A stretch of DNA of 64,000 nucleotides from Streptomyces alanosinicus (GCF_014650595.1 NZ_BMVG01000017.1:62001-126000), one strand, 5' to 3'; counted from the first letter of the stretch, positions 51,236 to 60,784 are shown. Notes: generated from the letters alone by a model not told the origin. Made by a program: numbers and translations.

Positions 51236-53119
51236 ATGAGCATGGAGACCACCGCCTGGACACAGCTGCACAGCGTGATGAACGCCCAGGCCGAACGCCG
51301 CCCGTTCGCCCGCGCCACGCTGCGCCGTATCGCCGCCTTCGCCCGCCCGCACCGCTCGGGAATCATCCGGTTCGTCCTGTTCGGGGTGGTGACGGCACTG
51401 CTCGCCGTGGCCACCCCCGTGCTCGCCGGCCGCGTCGTCGACGCGATCGTGGCGGGGCACGACCCCGGCCGGGTCGTCCGGCTCTCCCTGCTCATCGCGC
51501 TCGTCGCCCTCGCGGAGGCGGGACTCGGCATCCTCGGCCGCCGGCTGTCGGCGACGCTCGGGGAGAGACTCATCCTCGACCTCAGAACGGCTGTGTTCGA
51601 TCATGTGCAGCGCATGCCCGTCGCGTTCTTCACACGGACTCGTACGGGAGCGCTGGTCAGCCGTCTCAACAACGATGTGATCGGCGCCCAGCGAGCCTTC
51701 GCCAACACCCTGTCGGGCGTGGTGAGCAACCTGGTCACGCTGCTGCTCACGCTCGCCGTGATGCTCACGCTGTCCTGGCAGATCACCCTGCTCGCACTGG
51801 TCCTGCTGCCGGTGTTCGTGCTGCCCGCCCGCCGCATGGGCTCCCGGATGGCCCGGATGCAGCGGGAGGCGGCGGCGCTGAACGCGGCCATGGGCACCCG
51901 GATGACCGAGCGTTTCTCCGCCCCCGGCGCCACCCTCGTCAAGCTGTTCGGCCGGCCCGAGGAGGAGTCCGCGGAGTTCGCGGCGCGCGCCGCCCGGGTC
52001 CGGGACATCGGGGTGCGCACGGCGACCGCCCAGTCGGTGTTCATCACCTCCCTCACCCTGGTCTCCGCCCTCGCGCTGGCCCTCGTCTACGGCCTCGGCG
52101 GCTGGTTCGCGCTGCACCACACCCTGCAGGCGGGCGCGGTCGTCTCGCTCTCCCTGCTGCTGACCCGGATGTACGCCCCGCTCACCGCGCTCGCCGGCGC
52201 CCGGGTCGAGGTGATGAGCGCCCTCGTCAGCTTCGAGCGGGTCTTCGAGGTGCTGGACCTCAAGCCGCTCATCGAGGAGAAGCCGGACGCCCGCGAGGCC
52301 CCCGAGGGCCCGGTGGCCGTCGAGTTCGACGACGTCCGCTTCGCCTACCCGGCCGCCGACCAGGTCTCCCTCGCCTCCCTGGAGGAGGTCGCCGCCCTGG
52401 ACACCCGTGGCGGCTCCGAGGTCCTGCACGGCATCTCCTTCCGCGCCGAACCCGGCCAGACCGTGGCCCTCGTCGGCTCCTCGGGCGCCGGCAAGTCCAC
52501 CATCGCCCAGCTGCTGCCGCGCCTGTACGACGTCGACGCGGGTGCCGTCCGCATCGGCGGCGTCGACGTCCGCGAGCTGACCGCCGCCTCGCTGCGCGGC
52601 ACCCTCGGCATGGTCACCCAGGACGGCCACCTCTTCCACGACACCGTCCGCGCCAACCTCCTCCTCGCCCGGCCCGGCGCCACGGAGGAGGAGCTGTGGG
52701 ACGCGCTCGGCCGGGCCCGGCTGGCCGAGGTCGTACGGTCCCTGCCCGACGGTCTGGACACGGTCGTCGGCGAGCGCGGCTACCGGCTCTCCGGCGGCGA
52801 ACGCCAGCGGATGACCATCGCCCGGCTGCTGCTGGCCCGCCAGCGCGTGGTCATCCTCGACGAGGCCACGGCCCACCTGGACAACACCTCCGAGGCGGCC
52901 GTCCAGGAGGCCCTCACCGAGGCCCTGGAGGGCCGTACCGCCGTCGTGATCGCCCACCGGCTCTCCACGGTCCGGGCCGCCGACCAGATCCTGGTCGTCG
53001 AGTCCGGCCGCATCGTGGAGCACGGCACGCACGAGCAGCTGCTCGCGGCCGGGGGACGGTACGCCGAGCTGTACCGCACCCAGTTCGCCGACCGGGACGA
53101 CGAGACCGCGACGGCCTGA
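51236..53119 (+). CDS. ABC exporter, fused membrane and ATPase half-transporter
   Basis: 627 residues. Six membrane segments in the first about 330 residues, then a nucleotide-binding domain with Walker A GSSGAGKST, signature LSGGERQ, Walker B VVILDEAT and H-loop AHRLST. One half-transporter, so a homodimer is expected. An insertion SLEEVAALDTRGGSEV before Walker A is unusual but modest. ATG 51236 has no ribosome binding site and coincides with the predicted start of transcription, so the mRNA is probably leaderless. The soxbox promoter suggests induction by redox-active compounds, as for the SoxR-controlled ABC transporter of S. coelicolor. Confidence 0.93.
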   Translation: MSMETTAWTQLHSVMNAQAERRPFARATLRRIAAFARPHRSGIIRFVLFGVVTALLAVATPVLAGRVVDAIVAGHDPGRVVRLSLLIALVALAEAGLGILGRRLSATLGERLILDLRTAVFDHVQRMPVAFFTRTRTGALVSRLNNDVIGAQRAFANTLSGVVSNLVTLLLTLAVMLTLSWQITLLALVLLPVFVLPARRMGSRMARMQREAAALNAAMGTRMTERFSAPGATLVKLFGRPEEESAEFAARAARVRDIGVRTATAQSVFITSLTLVSALALALVYGLGGWFALHHTLQAGAVVSLSLLLTRMYAPLTALAGARVEVMSALVSFERVFEVLDLKPLIEEKPDAREAPEGPVAVEFDDVRFAYPAADQVSLASLEEVAALDTRGGSEVLHGISFRAEPGQTVALVGSSGAGKSTIAQLLPRLYDVDAGAVRIGGVDVRELTAASLRGTLGMVTQDGHLFHDTVRANLLLARPGATEEELWDALGRARLAEVVRSLPDGLDTVVGERGYRLSGGERQRMTIARLLLARQRVVILDEATAHLDNTSEAAVQEALTEALEGRTAVVIAHRLSTVRAADQILVVESGRIVEHGTHEQLLAAGGRYAELYRTQFADRDDETATA

Positions 53120-53125
53120 GGCCAG

Positions 53126-53159
53126 GGGTGGGCCGCCGCCAGGTCGCGGCCGCCCACCC
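53126..53159 (+). terminator. Hairpin terminator after the ABC exporter
   Basis: GGGTGGGC (53126-53133) pairs with GCCCACCC (53152-53159), starting six bases after the stop codon; the loop contains further GC pairing. Confidence 0.55.
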
Positions 53160-53161
53160 TC

Positions 53162-53189
53162 TTGACGTCAGTGGTCCGGACCTTTAACT
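53162..53189 (+). promoter_or_regulatory. GH18 promoter containing a DasR-like operator
   Basis: TTGACG (53162-53167) and TTAACT (53184-53189) are spaced by 16 bp. Between them, AGTGGTCCGGACCTTT (53170-53185) resembles the DasR element ACTGGTCTAGACCAGT, sharing the TGGTC-GACC dyad. A repressor bound there would cover the promoter. Confidence 0.65.
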
Positions 53190-53286
53190 TCACGCCTTAA
53201 ACAAAGACTCGGAATGTACTCGACACCCCACCGTCACGCCCGTGTCGGGCTGCTTGCGCACCCCCCACCCGAAAGGTCCGTCCCCT

Positions 53287-54252
53287 ATGGCCAGACCGCT
53301 CCCCGCAGCCCTGCCCCTCGCCGTCCTGTCCCTCTCCGCCGGCCTGCTCACCGCCACCCCGGCCCAGGCCGCCACCGGCGCCACCCCGTCCGCACCGATG
53401 GCCGTGGCGCCGTACCTGTACAACGGCTGGGGCAGCCCGCCGGATCCCACCACCATCACCCGGGCCACGGGCGTGAAGTGGTTCACGCTCGCCTTCGTGC
53501 TCAGCAACGGCTCCTGCGATCCGCAGTGGGACGGCAGCCGCCCGCTGACCGGCGGCGTCGACCAGCAGACCGTGAACACCGTGCGGGCGAACGGCGGTGA
53601 CATCATCCCGTCCTTCGGCGGATACAGCGGCAACAAGCTGGAGAGCTCCTGCGCCGGCGCGAGCGAGCTGGCGGGGGCCTACCAGAAGGTCATCGACGCC
53701 TACGGCCTCAAGGCCATCGACATCGACATCGAGGCCGACGCCTACAGTGACGCCGTCGTGCAGCAGCGGACCGTGGACGCGCTGAAGACCGTGAAGGCGA
53801 ACAACCCCGGCCTGAAGGTCTGCATCACCATCGGCACCGGACAGTCCGGCCCCGACACCAGCCTGATCGACCGGGCCGCCTCGTCCGGGCTGACCGTGGA
53901 CGCCTGGGCCATCATGCCCTTCGACTTCGGCGGCGCCGGACAGAACATGGGCAGCCTCACCACACAGGCCGCCGAGGGCCTCAAGAGCGCGCTGAAGTCG
54001 GCGTACGGCTACAGCGACGACCAAGCCTACCGGGACATGGGCATCTCGTCCATGAACGGCGTCACCGACAACAACGAGACGGTCACGGTCGACGACTTCC
54101 GGACCGTCCTCGCCTACGCCCGGCAACATCACCTCGCGCGGCTCACCTTCTGGTCCGCCAACCGCGACCGGCCGTGCACCGGCGGCCCCGCCGACAGCTG
54201 CTCCGGCGTCGCCCAGTCCGACTGGGACTACACCCGCGTCCTCGCCGGCTGA
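53287..54252 (+). CDS. Secreted GH18-family glycoside hydrolase (chitinase-like)
   Basis: 321 residues. Sec signal peptide (LPAALPLAVLSLSAGLLTATPAQA) ends near residue 28. The GH18 catalytic strand is AIDIDIEAD with E149 as proton donor, and FTLAFVLSNGSCDPQWDG and DIIPSFGGYSGN form the early barrel strands. No carbohydrate-binding module is present. It should act outside the cell on chitin or another GlcNAc polymer. ATG 53287 with GAAAGG upstream. The promoter holds a DasR-like site, in agreement with control by GlcNAc metabolism. Confidence 0.9.
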   Translation: MARPLPAALPLAVLSLSAGLLTATPAQAATGATPSAPMAVAPYLYNGWGSPPDPTTITRATGVKWFTLAFVLSNGSCDPQWDGSRPLTGGVDQQTVNTVRANGGDIIPSFGGYSGNKLESSCAGASELAGAYQKVIDAYGLKAIDIDIEADAYSDAVVQQRTVDALKTVKANNPGLKVCITIGTGQSGPDTSLIDRAASSGLTVDAWAIMPFDFGGAGQNMGSLTTQAAEGLKSALKSAYGYSDDQAYRDMGISSMNGVTDNNETVTVDDFRTVLAYARQHHLARLTFWSANRDRPCTGGPADSCSGVAQSDWDYTRVLAG

Positions 54253-54277
54253 GCCCGGCCCGCAAAGGAGAACCCCC

Positions 54278-56482
54278 GTGCCTCGCCTTTCCCGCGGCCG
54301 CAGATCCGCGGTCGTCACCCTGGTCGGCGCAGCCGCCGCCGGCGTCCTCACCGCCGTGCCGACGCCCCTGCTCAGGGCCGCGCCCGCACACGCCGCCGGC
54401 GCCCTGCCCACCGGCAACGCGACCGTCATCGACGCCGCGAGCGGCAAGTGCCTCGACGCCAAGGCCGCCGCCACGGCCAACGGCACCGTCGTGCAGCAGT
54501 ACGCGTGCAACGGCACCACCGCCCAGCAGTGGCGCTTCACCGACGCCGGCGACGGCTATGTCCACATCGACAACGCCGACGACACCGGTCAGGCCGTCGA
54601 TGTCACCGACGTGTCCACGGCCGACAACGCGCCGGTCCAGCTGTGGAGTTACGGCGGCGGAGCGGGCCAGCAGTGGCACCCCGTGGACGACGGCGGCGGC
54701 GCCTTCCACTTCGTCGGCAAGAACAGCGGCAAGTGCCTGGACGACCCCGGCGCGTCCCTCGCCGACAGCACGCGGCTCGTGCAGTACACATGCAACGGCA
54801 CCGCCGCCCAGCGCTTCCAGGTGGTCCCTGTGACCCAGTCCACGAGCGACCCCGACCTCGGCCCGAACGTCGTCGTCTTCGACCCGTCGATGTCGTCCGC
54901 GGCCATCCAGGGCAAGCTGGACGCGATCTTCAAGCAGCAGGAGACCAACCAGTTCGGCGCCCAGCGCTACGCCGTCCTGTTCAAGCCTGGCGCCTACAGC
55001 GCGGACGTCAACGTCGGCTTCTACACCCAGGTGCTCGGCCTCGGACTGACCCCGGACGCGGTCGCGGTCAACGGTGCCGTGCACGCCGAGGCCGACTGGT
55101 TCCAGGGCAACGCCACCCAGAACTTCTGGCGCGGCGCCGAGAACCTCTCCGTCAACCCGGCGGGCGGCGGCGACCGCTGGGCGGTCTCACAGGCCGCGCC
55201 GTACCGGCGGATGCATCTGCGGGGCAACCTCGCCCTGGACGACGGCGGCTGGTCCAGCGGTGGCTATCTCGCCGACAGCAGGATCGACGGGCAGGTGAAC
55301 TCCGGCAGTCAGCAGCAGTGGATGACCCGCAACTCCCAGCTGGGCAGCTGGACCGGGTCCAACTGGAACATGGTGTTCACCGGCAGCCAGGGCGTGCCCG
55401 CCACCCGCTTCCCCAACCCGCCGTACACCACGGTCGCCCAGAGCCCGGTCACCCGCGAGAAGCCGTTCCTGTACGTCGACGGCTCCGGGAACTACCAGGT
55501 GTTCGTGCCGTCCGCCCGCTCCGACACCACGGGCACCAGCTGGGGGAGCGGCAGCGCGGCCGGCAGCTCCCTGCCGCTGAGCCGGTTCTACGTGGTCAAG
55601 CCCGGCGCCACCGCCGACCAGATCGACGCGGCCCTCGCGGCAGGACAGAACCTGCTGGTCACACCCGGTGTCTACCACCTCGACCAGACCCTGAAGGTGA
55701 CCCGCCCCGACACGGTCGTGCTCGGCCTCGGGCTCGCCACCCTCGTCCCCGACAACGGCATCACCGCGATGACCGTCGCCGACGTCGACGGCGTCGACAT
55801 CGCGGGCCTGCTCTTCGACGCCGGCACCACCAGCTCGAAGACCCTCGTCGAGGTCGGGCCGGCCGGCTCCACCGCCTCCCACGCGGCCGACCCGACCTCC
55901 CTGCACGACGTCTACTTCCGTATCGGCGGCGCGGGCGTCGGCAAGGCGGCCACCAGCCTCGTCGTCAACAGCGACAACGTCATCGGCGACCACATGTGGC
56001 TCTGGCGCGCCGACCACGGCAGCGGGGTGGGCTGGACCAGCAACACCGCCGACACCGGACTCGTCGTGAACGGCGCCGACGTCACGATGTACGGCCTGTT
56101 CGTGGAGCACTTCCAGAAGGACCAGGTGATCTGGAACGGCAACGGCGGCCGCACCTACTTCTTCCAGAACGAGATGCCCTACGACCCGCCGAACCAGTCG
56201 GCCTGGACGAACGGCTCCACCAAGGGCTACGCCGCCTACAAGGTCGCCGCCCCGGTCACCAGCCACCAGGCGTACGGCCTCGGCAGCTACTGCTACTTCA
56301 ACACCGACCCGAGCGTGACCGCCGACCACGCCATCGAGGCGCCGGACCACCCGAACGTCACCTTCACCAGCATGGTCACCGTCTCCCTGGGCGGCACCGG
56401 CACCATCCGTCACATCATCAACAACACCGGAGGCCCGTCGAACTCCTCGACCAACGTGGCGGACCTGGTCCGCTATCCCTGA
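54278..56482 (+). CDS. Secreted ricin-type lectin plus right-handed beta-helix protein
   Basis: 734 residues. Signal peptide ending near residue 40 (APAHAAG), a ricin B lectin domain at about 45-185 with two Q-W repeats (GTTAQQWRF, GAGQQWHP) and SGKCLD repeats, then a large domain in which VNVGFYTQVLGLGLTPDAV, VLGLGLATLVPDNG and MYGLFVEHFQKDQVIWNGNGG suggest a pectate-lyase-like beta-helix of the adenylyl cyclase-like/GH55-type secreted group. Likely binds or cleaves polysaccharide. GTG 54278 has AAAGGAG upstream and begins 25 bp after the GH18 gene, suggesting one transcript. Confidence 0.85.
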   Translation: MPRLSRGRRSAVVTLVGAAAAGVLTAVPTPLLRAAPAHAAGALPTGNATVIDAASGKCLDAKAAATANGTVVQQYACNGTTAQQWRFTDAGDGYVHIDNADDTGQAVDVTDVSTADNAPVQLWSYGGGAGQQWHPVDDGGGAFHFVGKNSGKCLDDPGASLADSTRLVQYTCNGTAAQRFQVVPVTQSTSDPDLGPNVVVFDPSMSSAAIQGKLDAIFKQQETNQFGAQRYAVLFKPGAYSADVNVGFYTQVLGLGLTPDAVAVNGAVHAEADWFQGNATQNFWRGAENLSVNPAGGGDRWAVSQAAPYRRMHLRGNLALDDGGWSSGGYLADSRIDGQVNSGSQQQWMTRNSQLGSWTGSNWNMVFTGSQGVPATRFPNPPYTTVAQSPVTREKPFLYVDGSGNYQVFVPSARSDTTGTSWGSGSAAGSSLPLSRFYVVKPGATADQIDAALAAGQNLLVTPGVYHLDQTLKVTRPDTVVLGLGLATLVPDNGITAMTVADVDGVDIAGLLFDAGTTSSKTLVEVGPAGSTASHAADPTSLHDVYFRIGGAGVGKAATSLVVNSDNVIGDHMWLWRADHGSGVGWTSNTADTGLVVNGADVTMYGLFVEHFQKDQVIWNGNGGRTYFFQNEMPYDPPNQSAWTNGSTKGYAAYKVAAPVTSHQAYGLGSYCYFNTDPSVTADHAIEAPDHPNVTFTSMVTVSLGGTGTIRHIINNTGGPSNSSTNVADLVRYP

Positions 56483-56562
56483 GGCACCCTGGTACCGGTC
56501 CCCGTCACCTGTATGGCCCCATCGATGTCACCCGCCGCCGGCCCCCGTCGCACAATCGGCCC

Positions 56563-58995
56563 ATGGAGCCGCACACCGGCACGGCCCACAGGGACGGGGA
56601 CCGGCCCACCGTGACGGGAATGGGGCCGACCTGGGAGTACGACGGCTACCGGCCGGAGGAGGAGCGCCTGAGGGAGTCGCTGTGCACGCTGGGCAACGGT
56701 TACTTCGCCACCCGCGGGGCGCTGCCCGAGTGCACCGCCGACGACATCCACTACCCGGGCACCTACGCGGCCGGCTGCTACGACCGGCTCACCTCCGAGG
56801 TCGCCGGCCGCCGGGTCGAGAACGAGGACATGGTCAACCTGCCCAACTGGCTGCCGCTGCGCTTCCGCCCGGCGGGCGGCGCCTGGCTCACCCCGGACAG
56901 CGCACCCGTCACCGAGCACCACCAGGTCCTCCACCTCGCCCCCGGCGTGCTGGAGCGCCGTACCGGCTACGGCCTGCCCGACGGCGGCACCCTCCAGGTC
57001 CGCCAGCTGCGCCTCGTCCACATGGCCGACCCGCATCTCGCCGCGCTGCGCACGGAGTTCACCGTCGAGGGCGGGGCGGCCGACGGGATCGAACTGGAGG
57101 TGGAGGCCGCGCTCGACGGACGCGTCACCAACTCCGCGGTGGCCCGCTACCGGGACCTGGACGGCCGCCACCTCACCCAGGTGCGGACCGGCACCGCCGA
57201 GCCCGGCACGGTCTGGCTGCGCTGCCACACCCGAACCTCCCGCATCGAATGCGCCCTCGCCGCCCGGCTGACGGCCGACGCGCCCGTGACGGCCGTGTAC
57301 GAACAGGAGCGGGCCGTCCAGCACCTGCGGCTGCGCCCGGGATCCGGCCGTCCCGTCACCGTCGACAAGACCGTCGCCCTGTACACCTCGCACGACCCCG
57401 CCATCGGCGACCCGCTGGAGGCGGCGGTCGACCACGTCGGCTCCGCCCAGGACGTCGACACCCTGCTGGAGACGCATGCCGTCGCCTGGGAGCAGCTGTG
57501 GCGGCGCACCGTGCTGGAGGTCCCCGGCGAGGCGGGCAGCATCCTGCGCCTGCATCTGTTCCATGTGCTGCAGACCCTCTCCCCGCACACCGCCGACCTC
57601 GACGTCGGCGTCCCGGCGCGCGGCCTGCACGGCGAGGCCTACCGCGGCCATGTCTTCTGGGACGAACTCTTCGTCCTGCCCTACCTCAATCTGCACCTCC
57701 CCGAGGTCTCCCGCGCCCTGCTCCACTACCGGCACCGCCGGCTGGACGTCGCCTGCCAGTCGGCCCGCGAACTGGGCCGGCGCGGCGCCCTCTACCCCTG
57801 GCAGAGCGGCAGCGACGGCCGCGAGGAGACCCCGCAGCTCCATCTCAACCCCCGCTCCGGGCGCTGGCTGCCGGACCGCTCCCGGCTCCAGCACCATGTC
57901 GGCTCGGCCGTGGCCTACAACATCTGGCAGTACTGCGAGGCGACCGGCGACATCGACTTCCTGCACGGCGAGGGCGCCGAGATGCTGCTGCACATCGCCC
58001 GCTTCTGGGCCGACTCGGCCCACTACGACGCCCACCTCGGCCGGCACCGCATCCGGGGCGTGGTCGGCCCCGACGAGTACCACGACGCCTACCCCGGCGC
58101 CGCCGAACCGGGCCTGGACGACAACGCGTACACGAATGTCACCGCCGCCTGGGTGCTCGCCCGCACCCTGGACCTGCTCGGCGCCCTGCCCGAGCCGCGC
58201 CGCCGTGAACTCACCGAGAGCGCCGGCCTGGAGGAGGACGAGCCCGCCCGCTGGGAGGAGGTCTCCCGCACCCTCCATGTGCCCTTCCACGACGGGGTGA
58301 TCAGCCAGTTCGAGGGCTATGGCGACCTCGCCGAGCTGGACTGGCACGGCTATCGCAAGCGGTACGACGACATCCGGCGCCTGGACCGGATCCTGGAGGC
58401 GGAGGGCGACACCGTCAACCGGTACAAGGCCTCCAAACAGGCGGACGTGCTGATGCTCGGCTACCTCTTCTCGGCGTCCGAACTCCGCTCCCTCTTCCAC
58501 CGGCTGGGCGCTCGTCTCGACGAGCCGACCTGGAGCGCCACCGTCGACCACTATCTGCAGCGCACCAGCCACGGCTCCACCCTCAGCGGCCTGGTCCACG
58601 GCTGGGTCCTCGCCCGCGCCCGCCGCGCCGACGCCTGGGACTTCGTCCAGGAGGCGCTGCGCGGTGACATCGCCGACCTGCAGGGCGGCACCACCGGCGA
58701 GGGCATCCACCTCGGCGCCATGGCCGGCACCCTCGACCTCGTCCAGCGCGGACTGACCGGCCTGGAGACCCGCGGCGGCGCCCTGTGCCTCGACCCGGTC
58801 CCGCTGCCCGAACTCTCCTCCTACGGCTTCTCCATCCGCTACCACGGCCACTGGGGCGTCCATCTGCGCCTGCGCAGCGGCCTGCTGGAGATCGCCGTGC
58901 CGTCCTCCGACCGCGGACTCATCGACGTCTGCCTGCGCGACCGGGTGGTCCCGGTGGGGCCGGGCGAGACGGCCCGGCTCGCGGTACCCCAGTGA
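56563..58995 (+). CDS. GH65-family glycoside phosphorylase/hydrolase (maltose/trehalose/kojibiose type)
   Basis: 810 residues. The general acid is E505 in VVGPDEYHDAY, and YKASKQADVLML contains the phosphate-side region of the family. N-terminal EESLCTLGNGY-like RLRESLCTLGNGYFATRGALPE and WDELFVLPYLNLHLPE are typical. Intracellular, no signal peptide. It splits an alpha-glucoside with phosphate, or less often hydrolyses it; the disaccharide is not fixed by sequence here. Start uncertain: ATG 56563, GTG 56611 and ATG 56620 are in frame and no clear ribosome binding site is visible. No beta-phosphoglucomutase gene is adjacent, although one often is. Confidence 0.9.
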   Translation: MEPHTGTAHRDGDRPTVTGMGPTWEYDGYRPEEERLRESLCTLGNGYFATRGALPECTADDIHYPGTYAAGCYDRLTSEVAGRRVENEDMVNLPNWLPLRFRPAGGAWLTPDSAPVTEHHQVLHLAPGVLERRTGYGLPDGGTLQVRQLRLVHMADPHLAALRTEFTVEGGAADGIELEVEAALDGRVTNSAVARYRDLDGRHLTQVRTGTAEPGTVWLRCHTRTSRIECALAARLTADAPVTAVYEQERAVQHLRLRPGSGRPVTVDKTVALYTSHDPAIGDPLEAAVDHVGSAQDVDTLLETHAVAWEQLWRRTVLEVPGEAGSILRLHLFHVLQTLSPHTADLDVGVPARGLHGEAYRGHVFWDELFVLPYLNLHLPEVSRALLHYRHRRLDVACQSARELGRRGALYPWQSGSDGREETPQLHLNPRSGRWLPDRSRLQHHVGSAVAYNIWQYCEATGDIDFLHGEGAEMLLHIARFWADSAHYDAHLGRHRIRGVVGPDEYHDAYPGAAEPGLDDNAYTNVTAAWVLARTLDLLGALPEPRRRELTESAGLEEDEPARWEEVSRTLHVPFHDGVISQFEGYGDLAELDWHGYRKRYDDIRRLDRILEAEGDTVNRYKASKQADVLMLGYLFSASELRSLFHRLGARLDEPTWSATVDHYLQRTSHGSTLSGLVHGWVLARARRADAWDFVQEALRGDIADLQGGTTGEGIHLGAMAGTLDLVQRGLTGLETRGGALCLDPVPLPELSSYGFSIRYHGHWGVHLRLRSGLLEIAVPSSDRGLIDVCLRDRVVPVGPGETARLAVPQ

Positions 58996-59008
58996 GCGGA
59001 TCCGGCGC

Positions 59009-59542
59009 TCAGCCGTCGTCCGAGGAGTGACAGCCCTTCGGGAACGAGGTGTTGCCGTCGGGCGCGGCGAGGAAGAACACGTCGATCCTGACCTTGCCGG
59101 ACGGCCCGCCCTTCCAGTAGCCCCGCTTGGGGGCGTGCCGGAAGCGGGAGAACCCGTCGGTGATCATCGAATTGACCTTGTCGGCGGCGTCCTGTCCCGG
59201 ACCCGGATCCGGCGCCGTACCGAACGAGAGCACGAAACCCGCCGTACGGTCCGCCACCCCGGCCCCGCGCAGCTGCGCGCCGAACTGCTGCCGCACGGAA
59301 CCGGCGCTGCCTGTCCGCACGGTGAAGCTGCACGGCTTGAGCACCAGTCCGCGCTCGGCCGGCTGGGTGCTCGGCGGCGGGCTGGACGGTGTGCTCGGCT
59401 TGTGCGACGCACCCGTGCGCTGCTCGCGCGGCAGCGAGCCGAGGGCGATCACGAGCAGCAGCAGAAGCAGATCGGCGAAGAGCCACCCGGCGAGCAGCAC
59501 GGTGCGCCCTGCGGCAGCCCGCTCCCGCGGCCGTCCCCTCAT
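59009..59542 (-). CDS. Small single-TM protein with Asp in the membrane helix (MotB/ZorB-like?)
   Basis: 177 residues. A basic start is followed by one membrane helix, LLAGWLFADLLLLLLVIALG (residues 16-35), with Asp24 inside it as in stator proteins such as MotB, TolR and ZorB. A Pro/Ser-rich linker leads to a domain (about 70-165) with GFVLSFGTAPDPGPG and KVNSMITDGFSRF, faintly like an OmpA C-terminal domain, and two cysteines. ATG 59542 overlaps the upstream two-TM gene as ATGA. Similarity to stators is by pattern only. Confidence 0.7.
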   Translation of the reverse strand: MRGRPRERAAAGRTVLLAGWLFADLLLLLLVIALGSLPREQRTGASHKPSTPSSPPPSTQPAERGLVLKPCSFTVRTGSAGSVRQQFGAQLRGAGVADRTAGFVLSFGTAPDPGPGQDAADKVNSMITDGFSRFRHAPKRGYWKGGPSGKVRIDVFFLAAPDGNTSFPKGCHSSDDG

Positions 59543-60711
59543 GGCCGGCCCCGGTACGGCGGCGGGTCGGCGTTGTCCAGCCCGCCGCGCGGCAGATGCG
59601 CGGCGCGGTCGTCGAGACGGTCCACGAGCTGCCAGATGCCCCGGGTGGAGTCGACCAGGTTCTCCGCCCGCTCGGTGAAGACCAGCAGCGTCTCGCCGAG
59701 ACTGCGGGCGAGGTCACGCACCGAGGCGACCGCGAGATCGTGCCGGTGGATCTCCTGCCCGGTCGTCTCCTGGGCACGCCGCAGATCGGCGACGAGCGTC
59801 TCGATGGCCGCGCGCAGCTTCGCCTCGTCCTCGGCGGTCTGCTCCCGCAGCCGGATCAGGTCCTGGGCCAGCTGGTTGGGCGGGGTGAGCCCGCGGATCA
59901 GCCGGGTCAGCTCGTCGACCGTCTTCGTCCAGCCGTCCAGGGCGCTCTGGATCCGGCTGCCGGGTCCGGTCTCCAGGGAGGCCGTGATCTCCTGGGCGGT
60001 CCGGTGCAACGCCGACGCCAGGATCTCCGTACCGGCGTTGAGCTGGGAGGCGAGCTTCTCCGCGCTCCGGCTGTCCAGCGGTTTGCCGGCCGGCCGTGCG
60101 GGCGTGGCCAGCAGGAACGTCGCCAGGGCCAGCTCCGTCGCCAGCTGCCCGCGCTCCTGCTCGCGGGAGAGCCGCCGCTCCTGGCTGCGGTGCAGGGCGT
60201 GCAGCGCCAGGGTCAGCACCACGACGACCACGATGAGCAGCGTGACATGGAGCGCGGAGGTGCCGAGGGTCACGGTGGTCGGCTCGGGCGGGCTGCCCTG
60301 CGGGAAGCCGCGGGCCCAGCCGAGCAGGAAGGGGTCCGTGCTGCGGGTGGCGTCGTAGGCGTCCAGGGCGCCGCGCAGCCGCCACCAGGTGAGCGCGATG
60401 GGCGCGAAGACCAGGACGTCGCGGGCGACGCCCAGCCAGCCCTCCAGGGAGCCGCGGCCTTTCGCGGGCGCGTCCGGGAGCAGGACCTCGGGCGGGTAGG
60501 CGGCGACCAGATCGGTGCCGGCGAGGGTGGCGCCGCCCCGTTCCAGGTCGGCCACGACGCGATCGAGGACCCGGGTGTCGGAGCCGTCGGCGCGGGCCCG
60601 GTCGGCGAGGGCGCGGATCCGGCCGGCTATGCGGTCGAGTTCCGGGTCGGTTCCGGTGCGCTGCGCGGGGACCGACCCGGGGGGCGGCGGTGACTCTTCA
60701 ATCGATGTCAT
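59539..60711 (-). CDS. Two-TM protein with long helical C-terminus, GTPase module
   Basis: 390-residue frame giving 390 codons with stop. Membrane segments at about 94-112 (ARDVLVFAPIALTWWRL) and 152-172 (ALHVTLLIVVVVVLTLALHAL), followed by about 200 residues of predicted helix and coiled coil (RDLARSLGETLLVFTERAENLVD). No enzymatic motif. Topology with a long cytoplasmic helical tail recalls ZorA/MotA-like or chemoreceptor-like proteins, but only two membrane helices are seen. Third gene of the GTPase operon and coupled to the small Asp-TM protein. ATG 60711 has no clear ribosome binding site. Confidence 0.72.
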   Translation of the reverse strand: MTSIEESPPPPGSVPAQRTGTDPELDRIAGRIRALADRARADGSDTRVLDRVVADLERGGATLAGTDLVAAYPPEVLLPDAPAKGRGSLEGWLGVARDVLVFAPIALTWWRLRGALDAYDATRSTDPFLLGWARGFPQGSPPEPTTVTLGTSALHVTLLIVVVVVLTLALHALHRSQERRLSREQERGQLATELALATFLLATPARPAGKPLDSRSAEKLASQLNAGTEILASALHRTAQEITASLETGPGSRIQSALDGWTKTVDELTRLIRGLTPPNQLAQDLIRLREQTAEDEAKLRAAIETLVADLRRAQETTGQEIHRHDLAVASVRDLARSLGETLLVFTERAENLVDSTRGIWQLVDRLDDRAAHLPRGGLDNADPPPYRGRP

Positions 60712-60784
60712 ACGGCGTCATTCGTGTCGTCCGGCGGGCTGCGGATGGGGAACGGGGCGTGGAGAGCGGCGAATGGGGGACGGG

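Noticed and set aside
50084..53032. 982-codon open frame on the minus strand
   Set aside because: Only its first third in the direction of transcription end (50084-51133) is the YbhN-like gene; the rest is antisense to the ABC exporter, whose motifs are unambiguous. Long shadows arise from the extreme GC bias.
54448..58995. 1515-codon open frame on the plus strand
   Set aside because: The first 2.1 kb are an out-of-frame shadow of the ricin/beta-helix gene, rich in Arg and Pro; only the part from 56563 is a recognisable GH65 enzyme.
59009..60711. Firm assignment as ZorA/ZorB of a Zorya system
   Set aside because: Only two membrane helices and a weak OmpA-like tail are visible, and no ZorC/D/E genes are present; kept only as a hypothesis.
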